A stretch of 16,829 nucleotides of DNA from Desulfovibrio sp. UBA6121 (GCA_002422505.1 DIVX01000031.1:1-16829); one strand, 5' to 3'. Positions 1-6,444 are shown, numbered from the stretch's first letter. Notes: generated from the letters alone by a model not told the origin. Numbers and translations are program-made.

Positions 1-305
1 CAGCGCACGCAGATGTCCATGAACACCTTGAGCGAGCGATACTTGTCCAGGCGCTCGCGGAAGCCGTTCATGACGATTTCTTTCCAGTTGGCCGGGAGTT
101 TCCAATCCGCATCGGCAGGGCTCCACTCGCGCGGATTTGCGAACTGGCCGGGGATCTCGTGCATCAGGTATTCAATCTTGTCCTGCTTGGCAGGATAAGC
201 GAAACGGCCCGGCGAAAGATCGTTGGGCAGGTCCATCCAGTTCGTGGCTGGCGGCGTATAGTTGATACTCTTGAGCATCTCATCGGGTTTGATGATTTTT
301 GCCAT
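1..305 (-). CDS. dsrK: DsrK, N-terminal part (cut by window edge)
   Basis: The first 101 codons of a protein reading MAKIIKPDEMLKSINYTPPA... on the minus strand; the rest lies beyond base 1. DsrK is the HdrD-like iron-sulfur subunit of DsrMKJOP, the membrane complex that links the quinone pool to DsrC/sulfite reduction; it acts on the cytoplasmic face and contacts DsrM. The visible part is the soluble N-terminal lead-in (TNWMDLPNDL, IPGQFANPREWSPADADW). The Cys-rich cluster motifs and CCG domain are expected further along and are not seen here. The ATG at 305 has a strong GAGGAG ribosome site just upstream and lies 63 bases after the dsrM stop, so the two are probably co-transcribed. The call rests on recognition of the N-terminus together with the adjacent DsrM. 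Confidence 0.85.
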   Translation of the reverse strand, partial: MAKIIKPDEMLKSINYTPPATNWMDLPNDLSPGRFAYPAKQDKIEYLMHEIPGQFANPREWSPADADWKLPANWKEIVMNGFRERLDKYRSLKVFMDICVR

Positions 306-368
306 GTCTTCTCCTCGCGGAAAAAGTTTGTTGCTCGTATGGTCCGGGGGGCTTTGGTCAAGCCGCGC

Positions 369-1391
369 TTAGGCGGCCTCCTCCGGGGTCTTTTCCAGGG
401 GCAGGCCGGCCTCAGCCATGGGCGCGCGGAACTCGTTCTCGTAGGCTTCGTAGCTGTGCGGCTTGACATTCGGGTCGTTCCACACGTTCTCGTAGTGGTT
501 GATGCGCGTATCGTTGGGCATGTTGCGCGTGGGGGACAAAAACACGCCGCCCATGTGCATCAGCTTGGAGAAGGGGAAGTACACCAGCAGCGTGCTCACC
601 AGGAAGAGGTGGACGAAGAAGCTCACATCCACGCCGGCGGGGACCTTGAAGTTGAGGGCAACAAAGCCCATGACCACGTCCTTGATGGACATGATGTCGA
701 CCTTGGCGATGTAGCGCATGTACACACCGGAAATGGCGATGCCCAGGATGAGGAACAGCGGGAAGTAGTCGTTCACCAGCGAAATGTAGCGCACCTTGGC
801 GTCGAAGAACCGGCGCAGCAGCAGCAGGGAGAGGCCTCCCAGGAGCAGCAGGTCGGAAATGTAGATGGTGGGCGTCAGGATCTGCAGGATGCTGTCGCTC
901 CAATCCAGGAAGGCGATGGGCGCGGGCACCGGCTGCATGAACAGGCGCATGTGGCGGATGATGACGATGAGGAAGCCGTAGTGGAACAGGATGGCGAAGA
1001 GCCACAGCCACTTGGCGGAGACATAGGCCACGATGGGGTTCTTGCCGTCGTCGTGGGTCAGCACCGTCTTGGTGTTGCGGAACAGCGAGCGGAAGGCAAG
1101 CACCTCAAGGGCCATGCGGATGAAGGTCTGCGGGCCGGTGGAGGGGTTGTCCCACTTGTTCTGCTTGATCCAGTCAAGACTCTGCTGCTGGCCGCCCGTG
1201 GTGGGGATGCGGAAGGGCACCGGGCGTTTGGCCCAGGAGATGATCTTGCACACGAACCCGACCAGGAAAATGATGAACGCCGTGCCTGGAATGCAGTACG
1301 CGAAGATGGTTTGCATCTTTGCCGCGCCCGCCCCGACTGTGGCGATCACCACCAGGGCCAGGACCATAAGGAGTGAAAAGATCGCTTTCAT
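369..1391 (-). CDS. dsrM: DsrM, membrane cytochrome b subunit of DsrMKJOP
   Basis: A 340-residue integral membrane protein related to the NarI/gamma subunit of respiratory nitrate reductase. DsrM carries b-type hemes and exchanges electrons between menaquinone and DsrK. Hydrophobic segments lie near residues 5-22, 33-53, 126-148, 178-193, 208-226 and 255-274. Histidines suited to be axial ligands for two hemes are H137 (ILFHYG), H147 (IIRHMRLF), H261 (FFVHLF) and H279 (KLMHMGG). The soluble tail (residues 285-340) is charged and should face the cytoplasm. The ATG at 1391 is preceded by GAGGTGA at good spacing. It lies 66 bases after the RsbRD-like gene and 63 before dsrK, the order expected for this operon in Desulfovibrio. 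Length and motifs are normal. Confidence 0.93.
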   Translation of the reverse strand: MKAIFSLLMVLALVVIATVGAGAAKMQTIFAYCIPGTAFIIFLVGFVCKIISWAKRPVPFRIPTTGGQQQSLDWIKQNKWDNPSTGPQTFIRMALEVLAFRSLFRNTKTVLTHDDGKNPIVAYVSAKWLWLFAILFHYGFLIVIIRHMRLFMQPVPAPIAFLDWSDSILQILTPTIYISDLLLLGGLSLLLLRRFFDAKVRYISLVNDYFPLFLILGIAISGVYMRYIAKVDIMSIKDVVMGFVALNFKVPAGVDVSFFVHLFLVSTLLVYFPFSKLMHMGGVFLSPTRNMPNDTRINHYENVWNDPNVKPHSYEAYENEFRAPMAEAGLPLEKTPEEAA

Positions 1392-1457
1392 CTGCCGTCA
1401 CCTCGCTTGTAGTTTGGCCGCCCCGCGCGCGCGGCGGGAGCGCCCTGCCGTAAAAAA

Positions 1458-1985
1458 CTAAACGGCCTTGGGGGCCGCAACGTCCGCTTTCATGAGGTTG
1501 GCGCGGCGCACAATGTTGGTGTGCGCCCGCTTGACCTCCTCAACGCGCATGCGCGCGATCTGGTCGCGCGAGGCCACGTACAGGTCAAAGGCCATCACGG
1601 CCAGATTGTCCACACGGGTTTCGAAGCGCAACAGCTCTTCCAACTCGCCCGTGGCCGAAAGCTGGGCCACAAACTCCTGGCGCAGCAACTTTTTGAGCAG
1701 AAACACGAAGCTGAGCGCCTGGCTGGGAGAGAAATCCTGCACAGCGCGGATCTTCACGATCTGGTCGAGCGCCTTGGCCACGGCCTCGGCGTCGTTCCAG
1801 GTAAGCAGCAAGGGGATGAGCTTGGAGGTGGATTCGAGGATGTTGTTCCCAACGGGGTTGGTGAACTGGTCGAGGTTTTTGCGCCAAACGGCTTGGGTTT
1901 CCGGCGGATAGGTGCCCAGAATCAGCTCGGCCCATTTCTGGGACAATTCTTCCGAGCGCGCCGCAATCGCCTCAATCAACCCCAT
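1458..1985 (-). CDS. RsbRD N-terminal-domain-like sensor protein
   Basis: A 175-residue soluble, largely helical protein beginning MGLIEAIAARSEELSQKWAE. Patterns such as ILGTYPPET, the run around FTNPVGNNI and the C-terminal RVDNLAVMAFDLYVASRDQI resemble the N-terminal sensor domain of RsbR-type stressosome proteins (RsbRD_N). The whole protein is that domain: no STAS domain follows, so it cannot be a standard RsbR co-antagonist. It is the first gene of the dsrMK operon, and to my knowledge this position is seen in other Desulfovibrio. A role in sensing for, or assembly of, the Dsr complex is inference. The ATG at 1985 has an AAGGGGGG ribosome site (about 6-12 bases upstream). A Rex-like inverted repeat lies upstream. 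Function is unproven. Confidence 0.75.
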   Translation of the reverse strand: MGLIEAIAARSEELSQKWAELILGTYPPETQAVWRKNLDQFTNPVGNNILESTSKLIPLLLTWNDAEAVAKALDQIVKIRAVQDFSPSQALSFVFLLKKLLRQEFVAQLSATGELEELLRFETRVDNLAVMAFDLYVASRDQIARMRVEEVKRAHTNIVRRANLMKADVAAPKAV

Positions 1986-2067
1986 GAGACCCCCCTTGAA
2001 ACCGTAATGACAGACGTCCGCCCGGCCTCCCCTGCTGCGGGAAGCTGGTCCGACGCCTCGAAAACCA

Positions 2068-2085
2068 TTGTGAATTAGGGAACAA
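2068..2085 (-). promoter_or_regulatory. Rex-like inverted repeat upstream of the dsr operon
   Basis: TTGTGAATTAGGGAACAA has TTGT and ACAA ends separated by 10 bases, the 18-bp geometry of Rex (NADH/NAD+ sensing repressor) operators. The left half (TTGTGAA) is near consensus; the right half read on the other strand is TTGTTCC. It lies 83-100 bases upstream of the RsbRD-like start codon. A weak -35 candidate on the minus strand (TAGACA, about 2091-2096) would place the repeat over the promoter core, as expected for a repressor, but no good -10 hexamer was found. From memory, Rex control of sulfate-reduction genes is described for Desulfovibrio; occupancy at this site is inference. Confidence 0.42.
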
Positions 2086-2181
2086 TACCTCCGGTGTCTA
2101 TTCCAGACTCCCCCCGAAACGTCAAGCCGTTTCGCCCAGAAAACCGGCGCCTCTTCGTTGCTTCAAACGCAGGGCCGCCAA

Positions 2182-2243
2182 TGCGCAGCTTGTGCAAAGA
2201 GCCTGCGCATTTGTGCACCATTTTGCGCAATCCGCCGTGCGCA
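2182..2243 (+). promoter_or_regulatory. Array of TGCGCA palindromes, possible upstream activating sites
   Basis: The self-complementary hexamer TGCGCA occurs at 2182-2187, 2204-2209, 2224-2229 and 2238-2243, with the related TGTGCA at 2191-2196 and 2212-2217. The first two units are near-copies of one another: TGCGCA, 2-3 bases, TGTGCA. Their start-to-start spacing is 22 then 20 bases, about two helical turns. The array ends about 50 bases upstream of the sigma-54 promoter at 2294, where enhancer-binding activators usually sit. The binding protein is unknown and not encoded recognisably in the window. Confidence 0.35.
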
Positions 2244-2293
2244 GCGCCACGCCCAAAAGCAGCAACTATTCTAAATGACATTAAAAATGCAGA

Positions 2294-2308
2294 TGGCACA
2301 AACATTGC
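2294..2308 (+). promoter_or_regulatory. Sigma-54 (-24/-12) promoter
   Basis: TGGCACAAACATTGC, followed by CT, matches the sigma-54 consensus TGGCACG-N4-TTGC except for one base. The GG and GC dinucleotides are exactly 10 bases apart (2295-2296 and 2307-2308). Transcription should start near 2320 and run rightwards to the small membrane-protein gene at 2421, giving a leader of about 100 bases. An in-frame upstream ATG at 2316 would lie ahead of this start site, which supports 2421 as the true start codon. Confidence 0.6.
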
Positions 2309-2344
2309 CTAATTCATGCCGTGTGCAGAGAGGGTTTGCACTGC

Positions 2345-2381
2345 CGGGAACGGAGGTTCCGCTCTTCCGCCTCCGTTCCCG
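2345..2381 (+). promoter_or_regulatory. Perfect 12-bp leader hairpin
   Basis: CGGGAACGGAGG (2345-2356) and CCTCCGTTCCCG (2370-2381) are exact complements around a 13-base loop. The hairpin lies between the predicted sigma-54 start site (about 2320) and the ribosome site AAGGAGG at 2404-2410. No T-tract follows, so it is not an intrinsic terminator. The CCTCC of the right arm could instead pair with the GGAGG of the ribosome site; translational control or mRNA stabilisation are therefore both possible. Confidence 0.55.
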
Positions 2382-2420
2382 CCTCACCCTCGACAACGTT
2401 CGCAAGGAGGCATCTTCACC

Positions 2421-2615
2421 ATGACCCGCCATAAAAACCGCCCACGGGCCATCGCCCTCGCCGCACCCGCCCCCTTCGTGGGGCCGGGGCACCTCGTGAT
2501 CATCGCCGCCATGGCCGTCCTTGCGATGCTGCTTTTCACCGGCCTTGCCAAGGCCCACTTCGCCAACTCCGCCCCCGTGGCGGACGCCCTGGAAATCCGG
2601 GCCGACCAGCGCTAG
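2421..2615 (+). CDS. Small single-helix membrane protein, unknown
   Basis: A 64-residue protein starting MTRHKNRPRAIALAAP. It has a basic N-terminus (R3, H4, K5, R7, R9), one hydrophobic segment at about residues 19-41 (FVGPGHLVIIAAMAVLAMLL) and a short polar tail ending EIRADQR. By the positive-inside rule the N-terminus should be cytoplasmic and the roughly 20-residue tail periplasmic. The ATG at 2421 has an ideal AAGGAGG site 10 bases upstream. The gene diverges from the dsr operon and has its own sigma-54 promoter, hexamer array and structured leader. I recognise no family. It could be a small regulatory or accessory subunit of a membrane complex, but the sequence gives no direct evidence of function. 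Confidence 0.68.
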   Translation: MTRHKNRPRAIALAAPAPFVGPGHLVIIAAMAVLAMLLFTGLAKAHFANSAPVADALEIRADQR

Positions 2616-2809
2616 CGCGCCTTCCGGCCTCCCTTCTCCTCCCCCCCTTCGGGTCTTCCGGCTGGCCTTGGCCGCCGGGAGGCCCCAGGGAGAGGGCGCA
2701 GCACAACCGCAGCGCACTTTTCGCGCTTTTGGAGCGCAGCCCCAGGCCAAACGCGCCCGGCAGGAACAAACGACCCGCCGTGCCCACGCGCCCGTGGCTC
2801 TGCGTGCGG
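2616..2809. other. Intergenic hairpins between convergent genes
   Basis: This gap separates the ends of the small membrane-protein gene (+) and the amidase (-). GGCCTCCC (2626-2633) and GGGAGGCC (2677-2684) form an outer 8-bp stem. Inside it, CCGGC (2658-2662) pairs with GCCGG (2674-2678) and GGCC pairs with GGCC around TT. Nearer the amidase end, CCACG (2784-2788) pairs with CGTGG (2793-2797). No long T-tract follows on either strand, so none is a clear intrinsic terminator, but these are the likely 3' structures of the two transcripts. Confidence 0.4.
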
Positions 2810-4696
2810 CTACTTGCCCGTGTAGCGCTCGATTTGCAGCTTGTATTCCATAATGCCGCTGGCGATGCCGTTGGCCAGGATGTTCAGGTAGGCGTCGGTC
2901 TTGAGGCGCGCGGCCTCGGTCTTGTTGGTGATGTAGCCTATTTCCAGCAGGGCCGAGGGCATTTTTGCGCCCATGAGCACATAAAACGGCGCTTCGCGGT
3001 TGCCGTGATCGATGACGGTCCACTTTTTCCGAATGGCCGTGAGCCCCTTTTTGTGCACCACCCGCGCCAGATCCACGCTTTCCTTGATCTTCGAGGTCAG
3101 CATCAGGTCGGTGAGAATCATCTGCAGGTCGCTGATGTTCTTGTCGGAAACGGAATTCTCGCGCGCGGCCACGCGCACGGCGTCGGGCGTGCGGGCCAGG
3201 TTCAGGCTGTAGGTCTCCAGGCCCTGCATGGAAGGGTCTGTGTGGGCGTTGCAGTGGATGGAGATGAACAGGTCCACCTTCTTGGCGTTGGCCAGGGCGG
3301 TGCGTTCCTCCAGGGCCAGAAATTCGTCGGTGGTGCGGGTGTAGATGATGCGGAAGCCGCGCTTTTTCAGAATATTGCCCAAAACCAGGGCCATGCGCAG
3401 GTTCACGTCCTTTTCCATCAGCCCCTCGCCGCGCGCGCCGGGGTCCTTTCCGCCGTGCCCGGCGTCGATCATGATGGTGCGCACGGTAAGACCCAACTGC
3501 TCCACCAGATTGGCGGCCAACTTTTTGCGGTTGCCCTGGGGCGCGCTGAAGGCCTGGGGATCTTCCGCCGGGGCCGGGGCCGAAACCGGCGGCGGCGTGC
3601 TGGCCTTGCCCTCGCTGGTGCTGAAGGCATCCACGACCAAGCGGAAGGGCGCTTCCAGCACGGTCACGCGGTAGTCCTTGATCTCGGAGAACTCCATCAC
3701 CACGCGGGTGTCGCCGCTTTTTTTCGCGGCCACGCGGATGTTGCGCAAAATGCCGCCCGGCACATCGACGTCCTCCGCCAGTCCGGGCCGTGGTCGCACG
3801 TCCAGCAGGTCCACGTAAATGCGCCCGGCGTTGCCCTTGCCGCCCTGGTGCTCCAGAAGCTGGTAGCGATATTTCGCGCGGGAGTCCAAATCAAGCACCA
3901 CACGGGCGCTTTGCCCGGTGTTCTTGGGCCGCACCTCCAAAAGCTCCGGCTTGTCCGCCGGGGTTTGCGGGCGGCCCGAGGCATGGGCTTGCGCCGGGGC
4001 CGGGGCCGGGGCCGGGGCCGGGGGCGCAGGGGCGGCGGCGGGCTCGTACTTCTTGGTCGCGCCGGGCTGGGGCTTGCCGGTCTTGCGGGCCAGGGCCGAA
4101 GCCTTGGCCGCCAGGGGCGAGCGCGGGTAGTTGCGCTGCAAAGCGGCAAAGTCCGCCTGGGCGCCCTCGGGGTCTGCCAGGCGCTCCCGGCGGATGAGCC
4201 CCCGGTGCAGCAAAGCGTCCGGGGCCAGCTGGTATTTGGGGAAGCGCTCCACGCACTGGCCGAAGGTCTCGGCGGCCTTGAACCAGTCGGCCTTCTGGCC
4301 GGAGCGTTTGGCTATCTCCTGCTGCGCGCGCGCCAGAAAAAAGGTCGCCTTGGCCCCGGCGGGACCATCGGGCTGGGCGCTTCTGGCCTGCTCCAGCTCG
4401 GTCTCCACCTTGTGCAGGGCTTCTCTGGTGGTGCTCTTGCGGGTCAGCAGGGTTTGCAGGCGGCGCACCGGGGCGTCCACCTGATTTTCTTTGGCAGCCT
4501 TGGCCGGAGCCTTGGCCGAAGCCTTGGCCGGGGCGGCCAGGGACTGCTGCGCAGGCGGCAGGCACAGGCAGGAGAACAGCACGATAACGGCCCAGCAAAG
4601 CCAGCCGGTCCACCTGAGCCCGCTGGCCCGGCAGGACCGGCCCTCCGGGCGGCTGGCCACTGTGCGCCCCGCGCAATGCTGTGTCCTGTTCGGCAT
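2810..4696 (-). CDS. N-acetylmuramoyl-L-alanine amidase (AMIN + Amidase_3)
   Basis: A 628-residue periplasmic zinc amidase that cuts the lactyl-amide bond between N-acetylmuramic acid and the stem peptide, typically during septal splitting. Order: basic N-terminus and hydrophobic signal/anchor (about 29-50); a TPR-like helical region (about 95-205, e.g. WFKAAETFGQCVERFPKY); a Pro/Ala linker (219-240); an AMIN domain (about 250-357); a second linker; and the Amidase_3 catalytic domain (407-621). Zinc and catalytic residues are H413 (DAGHGG), E428 (EKDVNLRMA), H481 (SIHCNAH) and E585 (LLEIGYITN). The frame is open upstream to 4813, but the ATG at 4696 has GGAGG just before it and puts the signal segment near the N-terminus. 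The tight 3-base spacing leaves some doubt about the start. The N-terminal TPR-like region is an addition to the usual AmiC layout. Confidence 0.9.
   Translation of the reverse strand: MPNRTQHCAGRTVASRPEGRSCRASGLRWTGWLCWAVIVLFSCLCLPPAQQSLAAPAKASAKAPAKAAKENQVDAPVRRLQTLLTRKSTTREALHKVETELEQARSAQPDGPAGAKATFFLARAQQEIAKRSGQKADWFKAAETFGQCVERFPKYQLAPDALLHRGLIRRERLADPEGAQADFAALQRNYPRSPLAAKASALARKTGKPQPGATKKYEPAAAPAPPAPAPAPAPAQAHASGRPQTPADKPELLEVRPKNTGQSARVVLDLDSRAKYRYQLLEHQGGKGNAGRIYVDLLDVRPRPGLAEDVDVPGGILRNIRVAAKKSGDTRVVMEFSEIKDYRVTVLEAPFRLVVDAFSTSEGKASTPPPVSAPAPAEDPQAFSAPQGNRKKLAANLVEQLGLTVRTIMIDAGHGGKDPGARGEGLMEKDVNLRMALVLGNILKKRGFRIIYTRTTDEFLALEERTALANAKKVDLFISIHCNAHTDPSMQGLETYSLNLARTPDAVRVAARENSVSDKNISDLQMILTDLMLTSKIKESVDLARVVHKKGLTAIRKKWTVIDHGNREAPFYVLMGAKMPSALLEIGYITNKTEAARLKTDAYLNILANGIASGIMEYKLQIERYTGK
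3996..4019 (-). repeat. GGGGCC hexamer repeat in the amidase linker
   Basis: Four exact tandem copies of GGGGCC (written on the plus strand), followed by a partial copy, encode alternating Ala-Pro in the linker between the TPR-like region and the AMIN domain. Gain or loss of a unit would keep the reading frame and change only linker length. Confidence 0.8.
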
Positions 4697-4755
4697 GATC
4701 CTCCGGCCTGGGCGGCGGCAATGGCGCACACCTTGGCTTGCGCACCTTCGCCGAT

Positions 4756-4783
4756 AATCTACAAAAAGTCCAGAGAGGCTCAA
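4756..4783 (-). promoter_or_regulatory. Candidate sigma-70 promoter for the amidase
   Basis: On the minus strand TTGAGC (4783-4778), a 16-base spacer and TAGATT (4761-4756) form a plausible -35/-10 pair in an otherwise GC-rich gap. The start site would be near 4749, about 50 bases upstream of the amidase ATG. It is a moderate match only. Confidence 0.33.
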
Positions 4784-4860
4784 GGCCCGGCTTTTGCGCC
4801 AATCCTGCGCCATGCGCCACGGCTTGACCCCGCCGCCCCGGCAAGGCTACCACCTTGGGC

Positions 4861-6165
4861 ATGCGCATCCCTGAACTGCTTCTGCCCTGCGGCGACATGG
4901 AGTCCCTGGAGACCGCCCTCATCTACGGCGCAAACGCCGTGTACCTGGGGGCGGACGGCCCCAACCTGCGCGCCGGGGCCGCCGGGTTCGCCGGGCCGGG
5001 GCTGACCCAGGCCGCCCGCCGCGCCCATGAAAACGGGGTGCGCGTGTACGTGTGCCTGAACGCCAGCCCGCGCGAGCAGGACCTCGCCCTGGTGCGCCAG
5101 GGCCTGGAGCAGGCCGTGGAGGCCCAGGCCGACGGACTCATCGTGGCCGACGCGGGCGTGGCCCGGCTGGCCAAGCGCCACGCCCCACATTTGCCCCTGC
5201 ATGTGAGCACCCAGGCCAACACGCGCAACTCCGAAGGCCTGGCCTTCTGGCGCGACCTGGGCGCCACGCGCGCCAATCTGGCCCGCGAATGCGCCGCCGG
5301 GGAGGTGGCCGCCCTGGCCCACGCGCGCGATGCGCACCTGCCGGGTTTCGAGCTGGAGCTTTTCGCCCACGGGGCGCAGTGCATGGCCCTTTCCGGGCGC
5401 GGCGGGCTTTCCGTGCACATGGTGGAGCGCGGCGTGAACCAGGTCGGCCGCACGGCCTGCATGGGCGCGTGCGCCCACCCCTGCCGCTATGAGTACCGCC
5501 TACGCGCCGTGGTGGAGGAAAGAAAGCGCCTGGGCGCGGAGGCCTGGGAAGTGCTGGAGCACTGGACCGACGAGCCGAACGCTCCGGGCCAGGCCGACTG
5601 GACGCAGTTTTTCGCCCCGCAGGACCTGTGCCTGTTGTGGCACGCGCCCTGGTTGGCGCGCCTGGGCCTGGACGCCCTCAAAATAGAGGGCCGCACGCGC
5701 AGTTCGGCCTATCTCGCCGTGGTGGCCGATTCCTGGCGCTTCGCCCTGGATTCCCTGGCGGCGGGCTCCTTCCAGCCGCGCGCCGCCCTGGCGGAGCTGC
5801 GCCACGCGGCCACGCGCCCGCTCACGGCCGGGCTTTTCGGGGCCGACGCCCGGCGGGAGATTCCCGGCCTGGACCGGCTGACCCCGCGCCGCCTGCCCAT
5901 GCTGCGGGTCATAGAGGCCGCCAACGCCCAGGCCACGGCCTGGAACGTGGAGCTCAAGGGCACCTTCGACACCACCCGGCCCGAGGGCCTGACGCTCATC
6001 CTGCCCGGACTCTTGCGCCCGGTGCTGCCCGCAGGCAGCTTCCGCCTGGAGCACGGGCCGGGCTCCAGCACGCCGGGCCTGCCCGCGCAAACCGGGCACC
6101 CGGGCATGCGCGCCGTGCTGCGGGCGGAGCACCCCGGCATCCGGCCCGGCATTTTTGCCCGCTGA
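4861..6165 (+). CDS. U32-family (peptidase-like) protein
   Basis: A 434-residue cytoplasmic protein starting MRIPELLLPCGDMESLETAL, the typical U32 opening (ELLxPxGxxESLxxAxxxGADAVYLG). Despite the name, studied members (UbiU/UbiV, TrhP, RlhA) are iron-sulfur proteins acting in tRNA, rRNA or quinone hydroxylation. The TIM-barrel part covers roughly 1-170. The signature region holds C174 (GAQCMALSGRG), N193, C200, C204, C208 (CAHPCRYEY) and C257 (QDLCLL), followed by LKIEGRTRSSAYLAVV. The usual SGRC cysteine is Gly181 here and C200 is extra. An in-frame TTG two codons earlier exists, but the ATG at 4861 fits the family start; no strong ribosome site is seen. The gene diverges from the amidase. 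The substrate cannot be told. Confidence 0.85.
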   Translation: MRIPELLLPCGDMESLETALIYGANAVYLGADGPNLRAGAAGFAGPGLTQAARRAHENGVRVYVCLNASPREQDLALVRQGLEQAVEAQADGLIVADAGVARLAKRHAPHLPLHVSTQANTRNSEGLAFWRDLGATRANLARECAAGEVAALAHARDAHLPGFELELFAHGAQCMALSGRGGLSVHMVERGVNQVGRTACMGACAHPCRYEYRLRAVVEERKRLGAEAWEVLEHWTDEPNAPGQADWTQFFAPQDLCLLWHAPWLARLGLDALKIEGRTRSSAYLAVVADSWRFALDSLAAGSFQPRAALAELRHAATRPLTAGLFGADARREIPGLDRLTPRRLPMLRVIEAANAQATAWNVELKGTFDTTRPEGLTLILPGLLRPVLPAGSFRLEHGPGSSTPGLPAQTGHPGMRAVLRAEHPGIRPGIFAR

Positions 6166-6195
6166 CCCGCGCGGAATTGCCCGAACGCGCCCCCC

Positions 6196-6212
6196 TTGGC
6201 AACGGCCCTGCA
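6196..6212 (+). promoter_or_regulatory. Possible sigma-54 promoter upstream of ferredoxin
   Basis: TTGGCAACGGCCCTGCA keeps the GG (6198-6199) and GC (6210-6211) pair exactly 10 bases apart and has TTGGCA in the -24 box and TGCA in the -12 box. It lacks the CG of TGGCACG and one T of TTGC. Transcription would begin near 6223-6225, giving a leader of about 28 bases to the ferredoxin ATG. It is weaker than the site at 2294; the initial TTGGCA could also be a sigma-70 -35 box, but no matching -10 is seen. Confidence 0.33.
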
Positions 6213-6252
6213 GCTGGTGTAGGGGGTAAGAAATAAGAAAATGGAGGAAATC

Positions 6253-6444
6253 ATGGCCGGAACAGTGACCCTGAATGAAGACGAATGCATTGGCTGCGAA
6301 ACCTGCTGCGAACTCGTCCCCGGCGTGTTCCAGTTCGACACCGACTCCGGCAAGGCCAAGGTGGTGAACCCCACCGGCGCCTCGGACGACGAGATCCAGG
6401 GCGCCATAGACGCCTGCCCGGTGTCCTGCATCTCCTGGGAGTGA
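6253..6444 (+). CDS. [4Fe-4S] ferredoxin, Desulfovibrio type
   Basis: A 63-residue acidic electron carrier for low-potential cytoplasmic electron transfer. Cysteines C12, C15 and C18 (ECIGCETC) and C55 (DACPVSC) give the classical ligand set for one [4Fe-4S] cluster, as in Desulfovibrio monocluster ferredoxins (DECIxCExC...CPVxCIxWE). C19 sits directly after the third ligand and C59 follows in CPVSC; the second appears in relatives, the first is unusual. The frame also opens at 6241, but that ATG overlaps the ribosome site GGAGG (6243-6247) of the ATG at 6253, which fits the family start better. The gene follows the U32 gene by 87 bases and may have its own promoter. It converges with the Crp/Fnr gene. 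Confidence 0.92.
   Translation: MAGTVTLNEDECIGCETCCELVPGVFQFDTDSGKAKVVNPTGASDDEIQGAIDACPVSCISWE

Noticed and set aside
159..1376. 405-codon plus-strand frame opposite dsrM and dsrK
   Set aside because: Antisense shadow of recognised genes, His/Val/Gln-rich with no domains.
2271..3023. 250-codon minus-strand frame covering the small-protein unit
   Set aside because: It overlaps the amidase in another frame and is antisense to the small membrane protein; no ribosome site or family match.
3996..4024. Hexamer repeat as an on/off phase-variation switch
   Set aside because: A 6-base unit keeps the frame, so slippage cannot switch the gene off.
2729..5005. 758-codon open frame on the plus strand
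   Set aside because: It lies antisense to the well-supported amidase; its protein is rich in Gly/His/Arg from GC-rich complement reading and has no family character.
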